A stretch of 64,000 nt of DNA, from the NCBI GenBank assembly GCA_037903355.1, contig JBAJFE010000018.1, positions 930,001 to 994,000 on the forward strand. The letters run 5' to 3'. The DNA comes from Trichuris trichiura. Lineage: Eukaryota > Nematoda > Enoplea > Trichinellida > Trichuridae. Each line of letters opens with the position of its first letter. The first letter of the stretch is position 1. Shown here piece by piece: positions 20,892 through 34,883 of this stretch. The notes below the pieces were generated by a model, which ran no database searches, had not been told where the DNA came from, and was given only the letters and a program-made list of their open reading frames with translations. The position numbers were made by a program, and so were the translations under genes.

Positions 20892-23800
20892 CATAGGTTC
20901 TCAAACTTTTTGCTCCATCACCCCCTTGTGAACGTTCCTGACCGCTACTGCCCCCCAATTCTGATTGGTCAATTTTGAGCGTGCTGATTGGCTGGAAGGT
21001 TGGACGTGGCATAGCCAGGAGGTTAGTAGGTTCTCAAACATTTCCCTCCGTCGCTCCCGATGGGAAAATTTTTGCAAAACCGCTACTCGTGAGAACATTT
21101 TGCACAAAAGACTTCAACTCCTCGTCACCTGAAAGGCGTACTATACCACTCCTGCTTTTCCACCAACCACTTTACGATGTGAAAATTTCTGCTTGCCTTT
21201 CACATCTCTTGTCACATTTTTCAGGACATGTACTCACATATGCAAGAAGCATTCATTAGCCTTTCCTGAAAAAAACAATCAGTGTGCGTCTGTTTGTTTT
21301 CTTATGTACACCAAAAAGAATTGTAGTGACAAGGAACCAGATTGAAGTGAAAGCGCTTAAGTGAGAAAATACAAAAGAAACTATAACGCAAGTTTGCGAC
21401 TGCACATGAACGGACACTACTCAATGTGATGGGTGTGCTTAATGCAGTACGAGCAGGTTGTCTACGTTTGGCTGCATCTTTGTCATCATCGGTCTAAGGT
21501 CGCCTCGATTCACTATGTCCAGCCGACTTCTCTCTTGCTACTTAGAAGCTTTGTAACTGCGCTAAATCCGCAATCTGCTAAATAAGACAATGGAAACGCA
21601 ATAAGGATGTTTTCTACAGCAGCCCATAACAGCGGAAACAGCTTCCTTATTTCGCTCTGTAGCCAAAACTGCTGATATTCACTTTTCAATTTCACTTTCA
21701 GCTCTTCATTGCTTTGCAGTTCAGTCAGTTTTCCCTGCAATTCCATCTCCGCTTCACCGACGTTGGACATAGGGTCTATTGCCCACTGTGGAATTTTCAA
21801 GTTAAGAATATCACTGAACCGTTCCGTGAAGTCAACGTGCAGCATTTCCAAGTGTTGTCAGTACACTTCAACTTCTTGTTCAGCGATGTCCTCTTCCTCC
21901 TTCAGTGCAGCTAGAAGGGGAAACTGATAGAACTCACCGGCCCGTAAGTTTCGTTTGAAAATTGGCAATTTCGCGACGAAAGCAGATATAACTCCTTTAG
22001 TTTTAATCAAGTTTAAGTCACTGCCTTGGAGCTGCAAGTTCATTGCATTGAATTTGTAGTATATGTCTGCCAGATACGCGATGTCCTTCTTGTTTTTCTT
22101 TAAATGTTCTCGTAGAGAAGGATTCACACACCACAAAAGTTCTAGAACTGTGTCAAAGAGGCTGTAAAAGCGAGTTAAACAAGCACCCTTTGACAACCAG
22201 CGAACTTCAGTGTGAAATAACAGGCGATTGAAGTCTTCATCATTCTGTTCACCAAGCTGTCTGAATAATCCCTCATTCAGCGATTTACTTTTGATGGTAT
22301 CAACCGCTGTAATAGTGATCAGTTTAATCGTTCGCTCAGGCGTCTTGTGGCTAAATGCTGTCGGTGAAGGACGCAATGAACCGCCAAAAGGCCAGGAACG
22401 AGCTGCTTCAAATGTGCAAGAAAGCCGCGGTAGCAGCCCACCATCGACGGTGCTCCATCGCTTGCCACAGCAACTATGTTCGCCATAGGCATGTTTTTAT
22501 CCTTGAAACATTTTTCTACAGCAAGGAAATAGGGCTTCTTCTTATCTGTCTGCAACTGTGTGGCAAACAGCAGTTCCTGTACCAGGGCTTCATCCATTAC
22601 GAATCTGACATAACCTATTAATAATGCTTCATTGTTAGGTAAGATCGATTAATCAAGCTGCAAAGAAAAATGCGTTGCTCTCAAGAAGTCGCATAGAGTG
22701 CATTCTACGTCGTTGCTCATTTCGTCAATCCTTCCTTGCACCGTGTCATTACTCAGAGGTATCCTTCCGATTATTTTAGTTGGTGACATGTGCAGTACAG
22801 TCTGGATAACTTCGCTAATCACGGGAAGCAACAGTGTTTCCCCAATGTTATGTGGCTTTCCAAATTTTGCAATCAGTAATGAAATGGTATAAGACGCACG
22901 CAGGCCATCTTTATCTTTTTCTGGTGCCGGTGGCAACATACGCGGCAATATGTTCCTTGTACAAAATTTCTGGCGAAGCGACTGAAAGTAGCTGATGTTC
23001 TTGTCACGCATGTCTGGATGTACTCTATTAATGTGGTCGTTGTAGCCTCGATGGCTTCACAGATTCGTTCGAAACCACTACCACAAATCAAACACAGAGA
23101 TAGCCATTTATTCGCAGGTGATTGTGTAAAACCATACTTCAAATAGTCTGAGCTGTACTGCCTGCGTTTCTTTCATACTTCCGTCATTGAAAGAAGGCCA
23201 CGAAATGATGGTTCTTGTTGTTGCTGTATTAGAGGGCTGAGAAGTTGCGGCAACGATTCCGTTTATTTGCAGTAAACGGCAAGAACAAGAAACAAATATG
23301 TATGTATATTCACGAGTATGTCTTGTACAAAGGTAAAATACCGTAAAATGTTGGCGGAACACGGCACACGGAACAGAAACGAAAATTCTCCGATGACGAA
23401 ACAGGAACACGGAAGAACCCAAGCGAGAAGACTCACAGAAAGACTCTGCGCCCAGAAAGTATTAGCTTAAACACAAGGATGAACGAGTAAGGTGACCCCC
23501 AGGGTGCGAAAGGAGTTTAGCTGACAGGTTGCCGCACCGGATTTTTTAAAACTCGTCACCGCCAGAATTGGAGGAGGCACTTTCAAAGGAAGTCAAGTGA
23601 GGATTAAGAGCGCAATGGAACAAAGGAACAGTAGACGTGAAGGAATGAAACAGCTGTGCATGGATTGCTGGCACGCGAAACACAATGGGCATACACATTA
23701 TTTGTAAGCTTAGGCTAGGGCAGAATAGGATAAACTGTAAGCAATCCCCACTTGACCTTCTTTGAACTTACCGTCTCCATTTTTGGCGGAGTTGAGCTAT

Positions 23801-24036
23801 GAAAAACGTCATTGTTCAATTGCGTCCTCCATGCCCACTTGACCTTCCTTTAAAGTCCCCGCCTCTACTTCTGGCGAGAACGAGTTAAGAAAGGCCCTTC
23901 TTACGCCGGTTTTTCTGACAGCCTTTTTGCGCTAGAGACAATTCAGCCAGAATTCCTCTTGTGCGATTCTCAACGCCCCCGCATGGGTTTCCCATCGCCC
24001 CCCAGGGGGCGATATCGCCCACTTTGAGAACCTAGG
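20892..24036 (-). mobile_element. Decayed ZBED-type hAT DNA transposon
   Basis: About 3.1 kb between a left end CATAGGTTCTCAAACT (20892) and a right end whose reverse complement is CCTAGGTTCTCAAAGT (24021-24036), a 13-of-16 match typical of hAT terminal repeats. The interior holds a broken transposase on the minus strand. A second left-end-like sequence TAGGTTCTCAAAC occurs near 21030, so the left end may be duplicated or rearranged. Flanking 8 bp do not match (CAGTGGGG versus CTTTAGCT). Confidence 0.75.
21513..23142 (-). pseudogene. ZBED/SCAND3-like hAT transposase, frameshifted
   Basis: Minus-strand fragments in successive frames together cover a ZBED-type transposase. Near 23100 is the BED-finger start (KYGFTQSPANKWLSLCLICG). 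Near 22900-22700 follow KFGKPHNIGETLLLP and DVECTLCDFLRATHFSLQ. Near 22580-22330 follow ELLFATQLQT, VAVASDGAPSMVG and HCVLHRQHLA. At 22376-21858 comes a long open segment with FHTEVRWLSKGACLTRFYSL and YLADIYYKFNAMNLQLQG. At 21851-21513 is the hAT C-terminal dimerisation motif (LSYLADCGFSAVTKLLSS). At least four frameshifts or stops separate the parts, so no functional protein can be made. Assignment rests on these family motifs. Confidence 0.85.
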
Positions 24037-25487
24037 CTTTAGCTGAAAACGAATTCCCGTTTTAGCAATGGGATTCACTACCGTAGTGCACGCCCGCTGC
24101 CGTTTTTAGTTACCGTAATTAATTTTTTCAAATTGGCGCCTGTTGTGCAGACAGGGGCCTTTTTTCAGTCTAAGCTCAGACAGGCAGACAAGAGAAATTT
24201 GATTGTATTCTTAGTCGTACCTGCATTCAGCTACCGTACACCAAAAAGCTTATTTTTGGTAATTTATTAGCGTAATTCCATTACTCGCTATCGCCATGGC
24301 AATGTTAGTCTTTAAAAAAGCGCAAATAAAGTGTTTGTTATATTAAAAAATGAATTTCCGTAAAAAAATTTGCATAATAGGAAGTGCTGGCTTTCGCGGT
24401 ATGCGGCGTTTATCTGCTAATTCTGTAAAGCCGCGTTAGTCGTATGTGAGCATCAAGACGTATAAAGTAATCCCGAAATGGCTAAAGAAGCAAAAGAATT
24501 GAATGAAGCAAAAATCAGCCTATTGGGAATAATGTAGATTCCTGCAATCTACGCTGTCCGTCGAAGTTGCTTGACATCTCTGTTTTGTTTACTGCCTTTG
24601 ATTTAATTTGTTTAATGTTTTCAATGCAAAAGTCCCGCCGGTTGTCGCTTTGTAGTACAGACTTATTCAGGCACAACTTAGCGACGTAAATGGAAAAATA
24701 ACAAAGCAATAATAACTTCTCCATCGAATAAACAAAAATGAAATAATCCAGAAGCATATTTGAGTGCGAATTTGATGACGTCATTGGCTGTTATCCAGTT
24801 CAGCTTGCGTAGATGGCTTAGGAAAATTTTTAAAATTCATCATGACGTCAGAGGATGCCATCAAGTTGCTGCTGGAATTCTGTTAACCCACTGGTCGTCA
24901 AATTTCTTCTTTTTCTTGTATGACTCATATGGGCGCGTACTAATTTTTCCTCCAAAATACCGAATGTATTTGATCAGACTTTTCAAACTTTATAATTACC
25001 TAAGGATTGTTGTTATCTTAGAGTTAGTTGGCTGATTTTGTTTACGACTACTTTTGCGTCTCCCTCCCGCAACAGGTGGAAGCAAAAAGCAAAAAAAACA
25101 ATGATATTGCGATTTCAAAGGGTAGGCGCAAGAAGAACGCGTTAACGTGATAAAGCAAACATTGACAAGCGCACTGGATGCGCAGACGCGCATTCATTGG
25201 CTGTAAAGGAAGACTTTCGCAAGCATATTTACTCCACCCATTATTAGCCTGCCATACCGCATGGGCAAATTGCCAAAAATAAATAAGACGGATTTTGCTA
25301 ACGGTGTTACCGGAAAATCATTATTATAAATAATAATGCGCAGCCCATACGGCCAAGGCTGTTAGCAGAGCGACAAAAGTGATACAAGCCAAAATTATCT
25401 TATTTTCATCATACTGTATCTACGTTCCTGCATTCTAAGTTACATTAGCAGCTTCTAGCTGATTGACTTTGTAAGGTTGTCGCAAAG
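24037..25487. other. Intergenic, upstream of the tetraspanin gene
   Basis: No supportable coding sequence or repeat family on either strand. AT-rich stretches only. The tetraspanin promoter and 5' UTR are presumably near 25.3-25.49 kb, but I see no clear core-promoter element. Confidence 0.5.
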
Positions 25488-26998
25488 ATGTCGTTCGCGC
25501 GATGCACCACGAAAATGTTCCTGGGCCTTCTTGGCGCCTTCTTCTTGGTATTTAGCACACTTGCCTTGCGCGTTACAACGAAGGCTTACAAGGGGTACCC
25601 AATTTTAGGCCTCCGCAATTGCTGCCTTTGTTATCAGCGGGTACGTGCTGGTCACGTACAACCATTATGACACGTTCACGAGCGCTCAGTACGCATTGAT
25701 TCCGGCCATCCTATTTACCTTTGTTGGTATAATTTTCTTGGTTACCGGCTTCATTGGATGTTGGAATATGTGCCACGAAAGCAAGTGCCTTTTATTCTCG
25801 GTAAGTCTTTGGACAAACGTACCTTTGTAGCTTTGTAAGGCTTATAGGTAAGTAAGAATCTGAGCTACTTCTGTTCGCAGTTTTTCCCGAGCTTTCGAAA
25901 AGCTGTTTTTTCCTAAATCCGAAATAGCACGTTGCCACAGTCGCCTAAAATTACATTTTGACGCTTAGGGTAGGCGGTTAGGCTTAAGTTCTTTTACGGT
26001 TTTCTTCTGCGAACAATTAATTCTGCGTAATTCCTTTTTTGGGCAATTGCGTCTTTCTTTGCTGAATCAGAATTTCAATTGCTCGCCAATGAAAAGAAAG
26101 GTGAATCGGCTGCATGCCGCCCTCTGTTCGTCGTCTAAACGATCAGCGTGCGGCATTGTTGCGCTATGAGTAGTCGCACTTCGCATCGCTTGAGCACGCC
26201 CGGCAACGCAAACATAGAAAAGTGCCATCTAGCTTAAGCAATTTATTAAAATAAAATTCGTTAATTTTTTGCTATCTTTCACTTTGAGACGCCTTCGTTT
26301 GCCGCAAAAGTGAAAACCGAGACGAACGAACCTGTAAATCATTATTATTTTTAAAAATCTACAGTATACTTGTTTTTTACGTAAACAACGTTGATTTTCA
26401 GTTTTTCCTTGCTCTTCTACTGATTTTGGCCATGCTTGTAACTTCCGTGTCGTTGTCTTTTGCGTACAAATCGCAAATTGACGCCCTGATCGTCAACAGC
26501 TCGATGGACGCGTTGTACAAGTACGGAGATGAAAATCGAGAAACCGCTCAGGTCGACTTTATGCAAATGCAGGTTTGTATATTCGATGGGCTTATGCTTA
26601 GGTCGGTATGCTAGAAGAGGGCACTTATTTAGATGCAATGCTGCGGATTCAAAAACTACACCGATTGGCCACTAACGCCGTGGGGTCAGCGGCACCCGGG
26701 TAGTGTACCTCAATCGTGTTGCAAAAGAGGGACACCAGCCTGCTTCGGTTGGATGAACGAGACGTCAATACTCAATCTGGATGGCTGCTATCCAAAATGG
26801 AAAAACCTACTATTGGGCAACGTTAAGCGTATAGCCGTTGGCAGCCTGGTTTTTACACTAATCTTGGTATATCCTCCGGAAGAGTTGATGCTTCAATGCA
26901 TAATGTTATAATATTAACTTCAGATTATTGGAAAGATCTGTACGTGCACCTTGCTCTTCCACAAGCCCAGAGATCCAAACTACGCTTCGTTGAATTGA
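25488..26998 (+). CDS. Tetraspanin
   Basis: Four-pass membrane organiser protein of 243 residues. Exons: 25488-25547, 25609-25800, 26402-26572, 26633-26866, 26924-26998. The first membrane segment is split by intron 1 (FLGLLGAFFL / ASAIAAFVISGYVLV). TM2 is ALIPAILFTFVGIIFLVTGF, ending with a CWNMC cytoplasmic cysteine cluster. TM3 is FFLALLLILAMLVTSVSL. The large extracellular loop holds the diagnostic CCG (QCCGFKNYTDW), PQSCCKRG and DGCYP cysteines. TM4 (AVGSLVFTLILIIG) ends in KICTCTLLF. One Asn-glycosylation site, NETS, lies in the loop. Intron 2 (600 bp) is much longer than the others. I cannot name the subfamily. It is followed, tail to tail, by ARP3. Confidence 0.93.
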
Positions 26999-27278
26999 CC
27001 TACAAAGGCACACGAAAGTAGCGTCTTCTTTTTACGTGCTTTTAATCGTCATATGCAAATCATTGACGCTTTTACATCGACTTAACTAAGCTTTTATTCA
27101 AATTTATTAGTACGAATATAATGCAAGATAGCTTTAGAACATTGGTTGAACAGTCTTCCCAAATGTTCGTCGCGGTATAGAGGAGAAGTATAGGCAACGC
27201 CCGGGCGTAGAGTAAGGGAGCTTTGTAAAATAGAAGAACAGCTCCAACGATCGCAGGAACATAAAAAAAAAGAATCGG

Positions 27279-29691
27279 TTAATAACGTGAACCTGTTAGA
27301 GTGCCAAATACGGCGTTGTGTCGGCATATGGACGGCCCTTTTTCGTAGTATTCAGCCTTGGTATGAGACGCTTGATAGAAACCAGCCTATAAACAAGAGC
27401 GGCACACGTTACGTACGCTATACAACATGCGGAAGGAATGTTTACCGTTCCTGCCAGCATGCTTCCCCCAAACCATACAGCGTATCTTTGCATTTTGTGC
27501 GTTATAACTTCAACGTCGATTGGTTTAGGCTAAACGAGTATACATTACTGTAGCGTTGTAGTTGCGCCCTAAGTAGGCTAAGAGTGCCTGTATCTGATTT
27601 CCGGACGTTTCTTGGCTATATTTTAATCTGGCGTCGGTCATTCTACGAATATCCCTTTGTATGCGTCTTCCAAAGTCTTTGAACATTGACGAACCGCCGC
27701 TGAGCACTATGTTGCTGTACAAGCTGCGCCTTACGTCAATGGGACACCGCTGTATGGCATCATCAATAACCTCCGATATGGACATTGTATAGTCCGGGTT
27801 AGCGAACTAAAATTAGCATATGCAAAAGAGAGGTGGGGGCAAGTGGTGGCTGTTTTCGCTTCACGCACTTCCGGTTGGAAAAAGATTTCCGGCCCTAGAA
27901 ATCGTTCGTATCCAACGTCGAAGGAGAATGGCTGCTTGGTGACGCAGTTGACTCCGTCGAAACGTTTTGTCCACTTTCGAAGGTCGCTGTCGTATTTTGC
28001 AAACTCTTTGGCAACGTCCGGACATACGTAGCAATATTTTTCCTTATATTGACAAAAAAAAACAACTTAGATTGTCTCGGCGGGTCAGTAGTAGTCTGCT
28101 ACCTTGACGGACTTGGCCGTTTCCAAAGATTGTTCCGGCGGTATGCCGAATTCACGCTCGCGCAGCAGCGCTTGTATGAAAAAGGTTATATCGCGCCCCG
28201 CAATGGGAATATGCTTTATGCATGAACCTATGACGTAGCCGTCAGCCTACAAAAGGCGCGGCTTCTTTAGATGTCTTTTCCGCGCGCGCGCGTATAGGTC
28301 TGTTTTTTAAAAAAATGTGCGTTACTTACAACTGGGATACAGTGCGTAACTCCGTCGCCGCTGTCCACAACCATACCGGTCAGACTGCGTTCGGACAACG
28401 GCCGTTTGCACCAGGATGCGGCAAGCGCAAGGACAGCCTAATTTTCAAAAAAAAAATAACAGTAATCAAGTACATAAATTTACAGTACGACTGTTTACCT
28501 GAACGGCAATGTAAAGGCCAGGGACGTTGAAAGATTCGAACATAATTTCTGCAATGTATTCCCTATTTTCGGGCGTATTCAATGGGGGTTCGGTCTAGAA
28601 GCCATCGGAGCGCCTGTAATGCATTGACAAAGCGGCTAAACTATGCTACCAAAAGAAAATAATGATCTTCAGGTTCAGCGTGTAAACATTTGAAAATACA
28701 GTGCTCCCAGAAACGTTCCATCAAGTCCCAGTCTTCAATGACGCCGTGCCTGATTGGATACTGTAAAAAAAATAGAATATTTACGCTTGAAAAGAAATGG
28801 ATTTTAAGAAATTTGGGTGTACCTTTATTGCGTAATTGGTGGCGGCAAGCGCTTCGTCGCCGATGAAGAACTCGAGGTCGTCGGCCATGCGTACCAAACG
28901 TCGCTGCGTTTGATCGCCAACGCACGCGACCTCTTTGACCGCAATGGCTGTTCAAAAAAATGGAATTTTTGCAATTTTGACAAACGCTTTAAAAGGCGCA
29001 ACTAACCGGAAGGTATAATAAAGTCCGGCTCGGAGTTCCCGCCGAAACCAAGTTTTGAATAGCTAAAAAAAAATAAAAGATGCCCAATGAAAAGGAGCGT
29101 TTCCGCGAGCAGCTAAACAAAGTAATAATAAATTTTTGGATGAAACGACGCCAGTTGCCGCCAGCAGATCGCAATACTTTCATTTCTTCTTAGTAGAATG
29201 AAGGAATGTCAATATTTAAGAGCTGTTACCACGCGGGGGAACGTAACGCATAAAACGATCTAGGCTATATAGACGAATTGGACAAAACTTTGCGAATACA
29301 TTTAAGTTATAGAACAAAAAATTTACATAGTCAACAAAGCGCCTGAGTTACGCACGACAAGTATTCTTATGCGATCGTAAGGTCGTGCCTACGTCAGACT
29401 TATCAAAAAACCGTGATTCACCAATGGAATTTGCGTAGCGGACGTAAACATCAAGTTATGGCTTACCATTACTCTCCTACAAAACCAGTGTCACTGCTCG
29501 TTTTAGGCCCACGTCAACAGGCGCAACATAAGCGCGGATTATTCTCAATGCATAACGCTATTCATATAATCGACAGTGCTTAGAAAACTTGCATATTAGG
29601 AAAAATACTTAAAAATAGACGTAAAAGGAAAAGCTGTGCTCTCTTACCCAGTGCCATTGTCAATTACAATAGGCGGCAATCGGCCAGCCAT
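27279..29691 (-). CDS. ACTR3: Actin-related protein 3 (ARP2/3 complex subunit)
   Basis: Nucleates branched actin filaments as part of the seven-subunit ARP2/3 complex. Eleven exons, 422 residues (human protein 418): 29648-29691, 29007-29062, 28823-28947, 28650-28760, 28499-28594, 28330-28437, 28103-28246, 27869-28042, 27588-27806, 27446-27529, 27279-27386. Diagnostic blocks: [21 protein letters not shown] (exons 1-2), [129 protein letters not shown]. Intron 27530-27587 appears to be GC-AG: it joins GNQIQ to PKPIDVEV, matching the family spacing exactly. Intron 1 is the longest (585 bp). The minus-strand open reading through 27525 is not the real exon end. Confidence 0.96.
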
Positions 29692-30237
29692 CCGCGCACA
29701 GCGAGTTTGTCAGAATAAGGAAAGATCGTGGCTACTTACAAAAGTAAAAGATACGCAGGTACGCTAGCAAGTCAAGCAACATTTCTCGACCAGCAACGAT
29801 TGCTTACGCGGTTCATTAAGCATAGCTTATTAGAAAAGTTTAAGCTAACAAAATTTCTAAGAGCACCGCGTAGCTCTTACTCACCTTTCGTTCTAATGCA
29901 TAAAGCGATTTTCCTTATTTTATGACGTGGCAGTTTCGTGGAAAACGATCTACAAGCATGAAAATGTTCAGCAGATGACTGCACGTCGTCTGACGCAGCT
30001 GAAGGCAGTAAATGTTGTTTTATTGAACTGCCTTAATGCGCATTGCGGAGCGGAAAGAGTTGCAAAAAATTAAGCTAATCTCACCTTTTTAATTACGCGC
30101 TCAATTCAAGGCATGAAGGCTATTATACGGCGCGTAAAAAAAACTGTCGGAAACCTACTAACGAAACTAATCTTTACCTGAAAACATATTTACTTTCCGC
30201 GTTGTCATACTGTAGGAAACATCTTTGCGGATTCAAA

Positions 30238-33200
30238 ATGGAAGAGGAGCCAAAGCAAAAGGAGCATCGTGCTCGCGCCAGCGGTCGAAAAGCGGAAAAG
30301 AAAAAGCGCAAGCTTGAAAAAGAGCGGGAAACAGCCGATGGCGGTGAAAAGCCTAAAAATCCGAAAGCATTTACCTTCGCTTCGGCAGTTCGAGCCGCCA
30401 GAGCCATTCGCAGGTAATAAATAAGTGTTTTATAGTTTTTCTGCAAAGACATTTCGACTTTTACAGACAGGCGGATATTCTTGAAAAAAAGACGCACGCG
30501 CCGGCGGTTGATCGTACTCCTGTTCTGCCGCCACCTTTTCTTGTTGCTGTTGTGGGTCCCCCAAAGGTTGGCAAAAGCCTTCTAATCCAATGCTTAGTTA
30601 AACATCATACAAAACAAACGGTTTCGGCAATTAAAGGTCCCATTACGGTCGTTACAGGTAAACAGTGTGCCCGTAAGGCGCTCCTACCATTTTGCTCTTG
30701 TAGGAAAACATCGGCGCCTCACTCTGCTTGAGTGCAGTAATGACATAAACGTTATGATCGATGTTGCAAAAATAGCCGATTTGGTAAGACGTTACGCCAA
30801 GCACGTTGTGTAATTGTAAATCTCTTTCTTTCCCCTCAAATCATTCCGCATATTTTAATAATTGATCGAATTTGATTTTTCTACAACATTTTCTTAAAAC
30901 CTTGACGACTTCTTGACGTCCAAAGCCGGCAATTGGTCAGTACGAACCTGCGTTCCAATAGGGTGTACGGTATTAGATTAAAATTATGCTTTTTTAACCT
31001 TATTTTTTACTCGGAATTTGTTATTTCAACATTTTTGCTGCAGGTTCTTCTGCTTATTGACGCTAGCTTTGGTTTCGAAATGGAAACTTTCGAATTTTTG
31101 AATATATGCCAAGTTCACGGCATGCCTCGTATTATGGGCGTGCTAACCCATCTGGACTACATCAAGCAAGCTAAAAAAGTTCGGCAAGTTAAAAAAATGC
31201 TCAAGCATCGATTTTGGACGGAAATATACCAGGTTAATTACGAATATTAATACTGTAGCTTAGGGTTCTAATGTTTTTCGTCCAATTTAGGGCGCCAAAC
31301 TTTTTTATCTAAGCGGCCTAGTGGACGATCGTTATTTGGGAAATGAGGTGAAAAATTTGGCTCGTTTTATTTCGGTTATGAAGTTTCGTCCGTCAATATG
31401 GCGCAGCACTCATCCTTACTTGTTGATCGATCGGTAGGCGGCAGTCCGATCGGTTCTTCTCGTTAGTGAATCTTTTTTTTTGCTTTCAGGATGGAGCAAG
31501 TGACCGACCCGTCTTCAATTGAAGCCAACAAACACTGCGACAGGAATGTCGCCTTTTACGGTTACGTTCGCGGTTGCCCCTTCTTAAAAAATTCGTCCGT
31601 TCACATTATTGGTAAAATGCCGTCGGTTGTTGAAAATTTCAAAACGAAAAAGTGTTTTCTTTTCAAAAAAAGGGGTTGGCGACTATCCCATCGGTGAAAT
31701 TTCGTTCTTACCGGACCCGTGTCCATTGCCAAGTCACGAAAAGCGACGAGCCCTTGACGAACGCGAAAAAATTATATACGCTCCCTTTTGCGGCGTCGGA
31801 GGCATATTGTACGACAAAGACGCCGTATATGTTGACATGCCTCGATCTCGGCGGCATGGGAACAGAGTAAGCGCGGGATTTTGCTTCCACCTCTCATTAT
31901 TTTTATTATTATTGATTATGTATGTATTATACTATAGGAGGATGACGAATGGGTTGCCGAATTGAGTCACCCTGAAAAGACAATAGACGCGAAGCTGACG
32001 GAAAGTAGTTTGTCCATGTTTAGCGCTTCAAAACCGATCAGCTTTGGCGAAGTTTCAATGGAAGAAAAGTACAGAACCTTTAGCCATTCCATTCTTTTCA
32101 AAAATATTTCTTTTTTTTTTTTAAAGCGTATCCGCCGTTGGACAAGACGGTAACCACCCTATTGATTTTCAAGAAAGCGATGAAGATACGGTAAATACTT
32201 TTTATCATTTTCCACGTTTTATCGATTGCCTTTTCGCTTGCTCGCTGTGTCCTTGCAATGGCTTATCCTTAGGGGGCGGACGAGGAGAATGACCAAATAA
32301 TGAAAGACTCAATTGACCGAGTGAAGTCCCTATTCAACTTGCCGAATTTGCCTTCGTTATCTTTGGCAACTCTTGTCTACTCTCAGAGTGAGCAACTTCA
32401 AAACTTCATCTTCTGCTTAATCCGAAGAATATGTAAATTTTTACCTTTGCTTCAAGTTAAACAAACCGGTCGTATCCATACTTTCTGTTTGTTTCCCGCG
32501 CTGACGAGGGCATCGTTGACTGTAAGCTTTCTATAAGTTGTCGTTGCTTATTGAGGACTCGACGAACTCGAAGTGGCTGATAGCGATGAGCAAAGTGAAG
32601 AAATTGGCGGCCTCTTTCGGGTATCGTCTCGGGCAACCGGCAGACCTGGCGAAGTGCCTTTGTTCGATCGGGTTGATAGCACAATGGTCAAAACGCCGTT
32701 TGGAAAGGCCAATTGCAACCTGTTTAATCAATCCAACTTTGACGAAACAATGGTAGCGCAATTTCGCGCGGTTTTACACCGAATTCGTACCTAACAATTC
32801 TTTGTCATACTGTAGTTAGACTCGATAAAAGCCTGCTTCGTGAGCAGAGCCGGCGACTCAAAAGGGGACGCTAAGGCGGTGACAAACAATTCCGACGAAG
32901 GTCAGTTGCTCGCAATGCTTATAAGGAAAAGGATGATTTTGGTTTGCAATTCCTTTTAAGGATATTCGGACGATAGCGAATTGTACGACGACTTTGAAGA
33001 CTTGGAAAAAGAAGCTAACAACGAGAAACCCGAAGCGAACGATAATAAGAGCGAAGATGCCGTTGCTCAAAATGGGACGGAAGGTTTTGACCCAATTGGC
33101 GAAGAGATGTTTTTTTTGTACGCAAACTAAAATTTACAGTCGCAACTGACGCCGAAGCGGAACAGCGTCAGTCGAGGTTGGAAAAGAAGCGACGTTTGAA

Positions 33201-34883
33201 GGAGATGTTCAATGCGGAGTACGACGAGACGAGAAAATTCCACAGGGATATGGTAGCCGAACTTGATTATCAAACAAATTTGAATCGATTGGAATTTGAA
33301 AATATGGACGACAGCGACCGAATTGATTACGAGGGATTTCGGCCCGGCATGTACGTGCGCGTTCAAATCAATGGTCTGCCGTGCGAATTGGTCGACAACT
33401 TTGATCCAAACTATCCGTACATTATTGGCGGTCTTTTGCCGGGCGAGCAAAGACTTAGCTACGTGCAAGCTCGTATTAAAAAGCATCGTTGGTACGACAG
33501 AGTTTTGAAAACTCGAGATCCGTTGATCATTTCGCTCGGTTGGCGCCGTTTTCAAACAATGGTCGTCTACTCGACGCAAGATCACAACGATCGCAATCGT
33601 ATGCTGAAGTATACCCCGCAATTCATGCACTGCCACGCTACCTTTTGGGGTGAGTAGAATTTTTTTTTGCATAAAAACAAAATTGCATATGTAAATTTTC
33701 TCCTTTTGCTTCAGGTCCAACTACGCCGCAGAATACGGGCTTTCTTGCCGTGCAGACTGTATCGGAAGTGACGGTACGCTGTTGCGCGGTTAGATTCTTC
33801 TTCCTATCTACAATATATTGCAGAAGCAATTTCGCATTGTTGCTACAGGAACAGTGCTTGGCTTGGACGCTTCGGTGCTTGTAGTGAAAAAGTTGAAACT
33901 TACCGGCACCCCGTATAAGGTATTTAAGAAGAGCGCTTTGATAAAGGTATTCAGCCTGCGGGCGGGCGTTGAAGCGATATGTAAATTCTTTCTTATCTCT
34001 CTTTTCAAAGGATATGTTCAGTAGCGCGTTGGAATGCGCCAAGTTCGAAGGAGCCGCGCTAAGGTCGGTTAGCGGTATTCGCGGTCAAATAAAGAAAGCG
34101 ATGAAAAATCCTCCGGGCAGTTTTAGAGCTACATTTGAGGATAAAATTTTAATGAAAGGTTCGCATCCAAAAAGTCTTTTATGGTTCTTTTTCTTTTTTC
34201 TATTTTAGATATTGTCTTTGTACGTACATGGGTACCCTTAGATGTACCGAAATTTTACGCCATCGTAACGAACTTGTTGCTAAGCAATACTATGAAGGCG
34301 AAATGGGTTGGAATGCGTACTGTGGGTCAGCTGCGTTTTCAGCGCGGTTTAAAGCCTCCGCAAAAGTTGGACGCATTGTACAAGGTGGCACTTCAATGCT
34401 TTGATCCGTTACGTTTCGACGTTGCTTATTGTTTAGCCAATCGAACGGAAACCGTACGTTCCAATGCCGTTGAGAATACCGAAAGAGCTTCAAAAGCGTT
34501 TGCCTTACGCGGTTAAACCTAAGCACAAAGCAACAAAGGAGAGGAAGGGCGTTGACCCGATAGTTTCCAAACATACTCAACTTGCATTGGAACCCGCCGA
34601 AAGAAAGGTTTGCCTATCGCCTACGATTTCTGTGTCCAATGGACGCCCGTAAACCGGATTAACTTTGCAGGTTAACGAAGTTATGAAAATGTTGAAGACA
34701 GTGCATCAAAGCAAGATGGTAAAAGCGTCGGTAACTGTGAGGATAAAGGCCAAGGAATATCGTCGTAAATTGTCGACGTTTGAAAAGTTGAGACAGATGC
34801 GTGAACGAGCGGAAAAGAAGCGCATATGCTCAAAGTTGACGCAGAGAGAGCGTAGCGCCAAAAAGAAAGCCCTAACAGCTTAG
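30238..34883 (+). CDS. BMS1: BMS1 ribosome-biogenesis GTPase
   Basis: Nucleolar GTPase of the U3 processome needed for 40S subunit assembly. Twenty exons, 1069 residues (human 1282; the acidic middle region is shorter here): 30238-30413, 30467-30657, 30704-30783, 31044-31232, 31291-31433, 31490-31611, 31673-31866, 31938-32068, 32127-32190, 32273-32387, 32556-32752, 32816-32900, 32961-33083, 33140-33649, 33716-33774, 33824-33946, 34011-34158, 34209-34384, 34437-34607, 34671-34883. Key blocks: [16 protein letters not shown]-loop [117 protein letters not shown]; a Lys/Arg-rich C terminus. A CATACTGTAG acceptor-like sequence sits 25 bp before the ATG (30204-30213), so a 5' UTR intron or trans-splice site is possible. 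Confidence 0.96.

Noticed and set aside
20884..24044. 8 bp target duplication for the ZBED element
   Set aside because: Left CAGTGGGG and right CTTTAGCT do not match; the left end seems altered.
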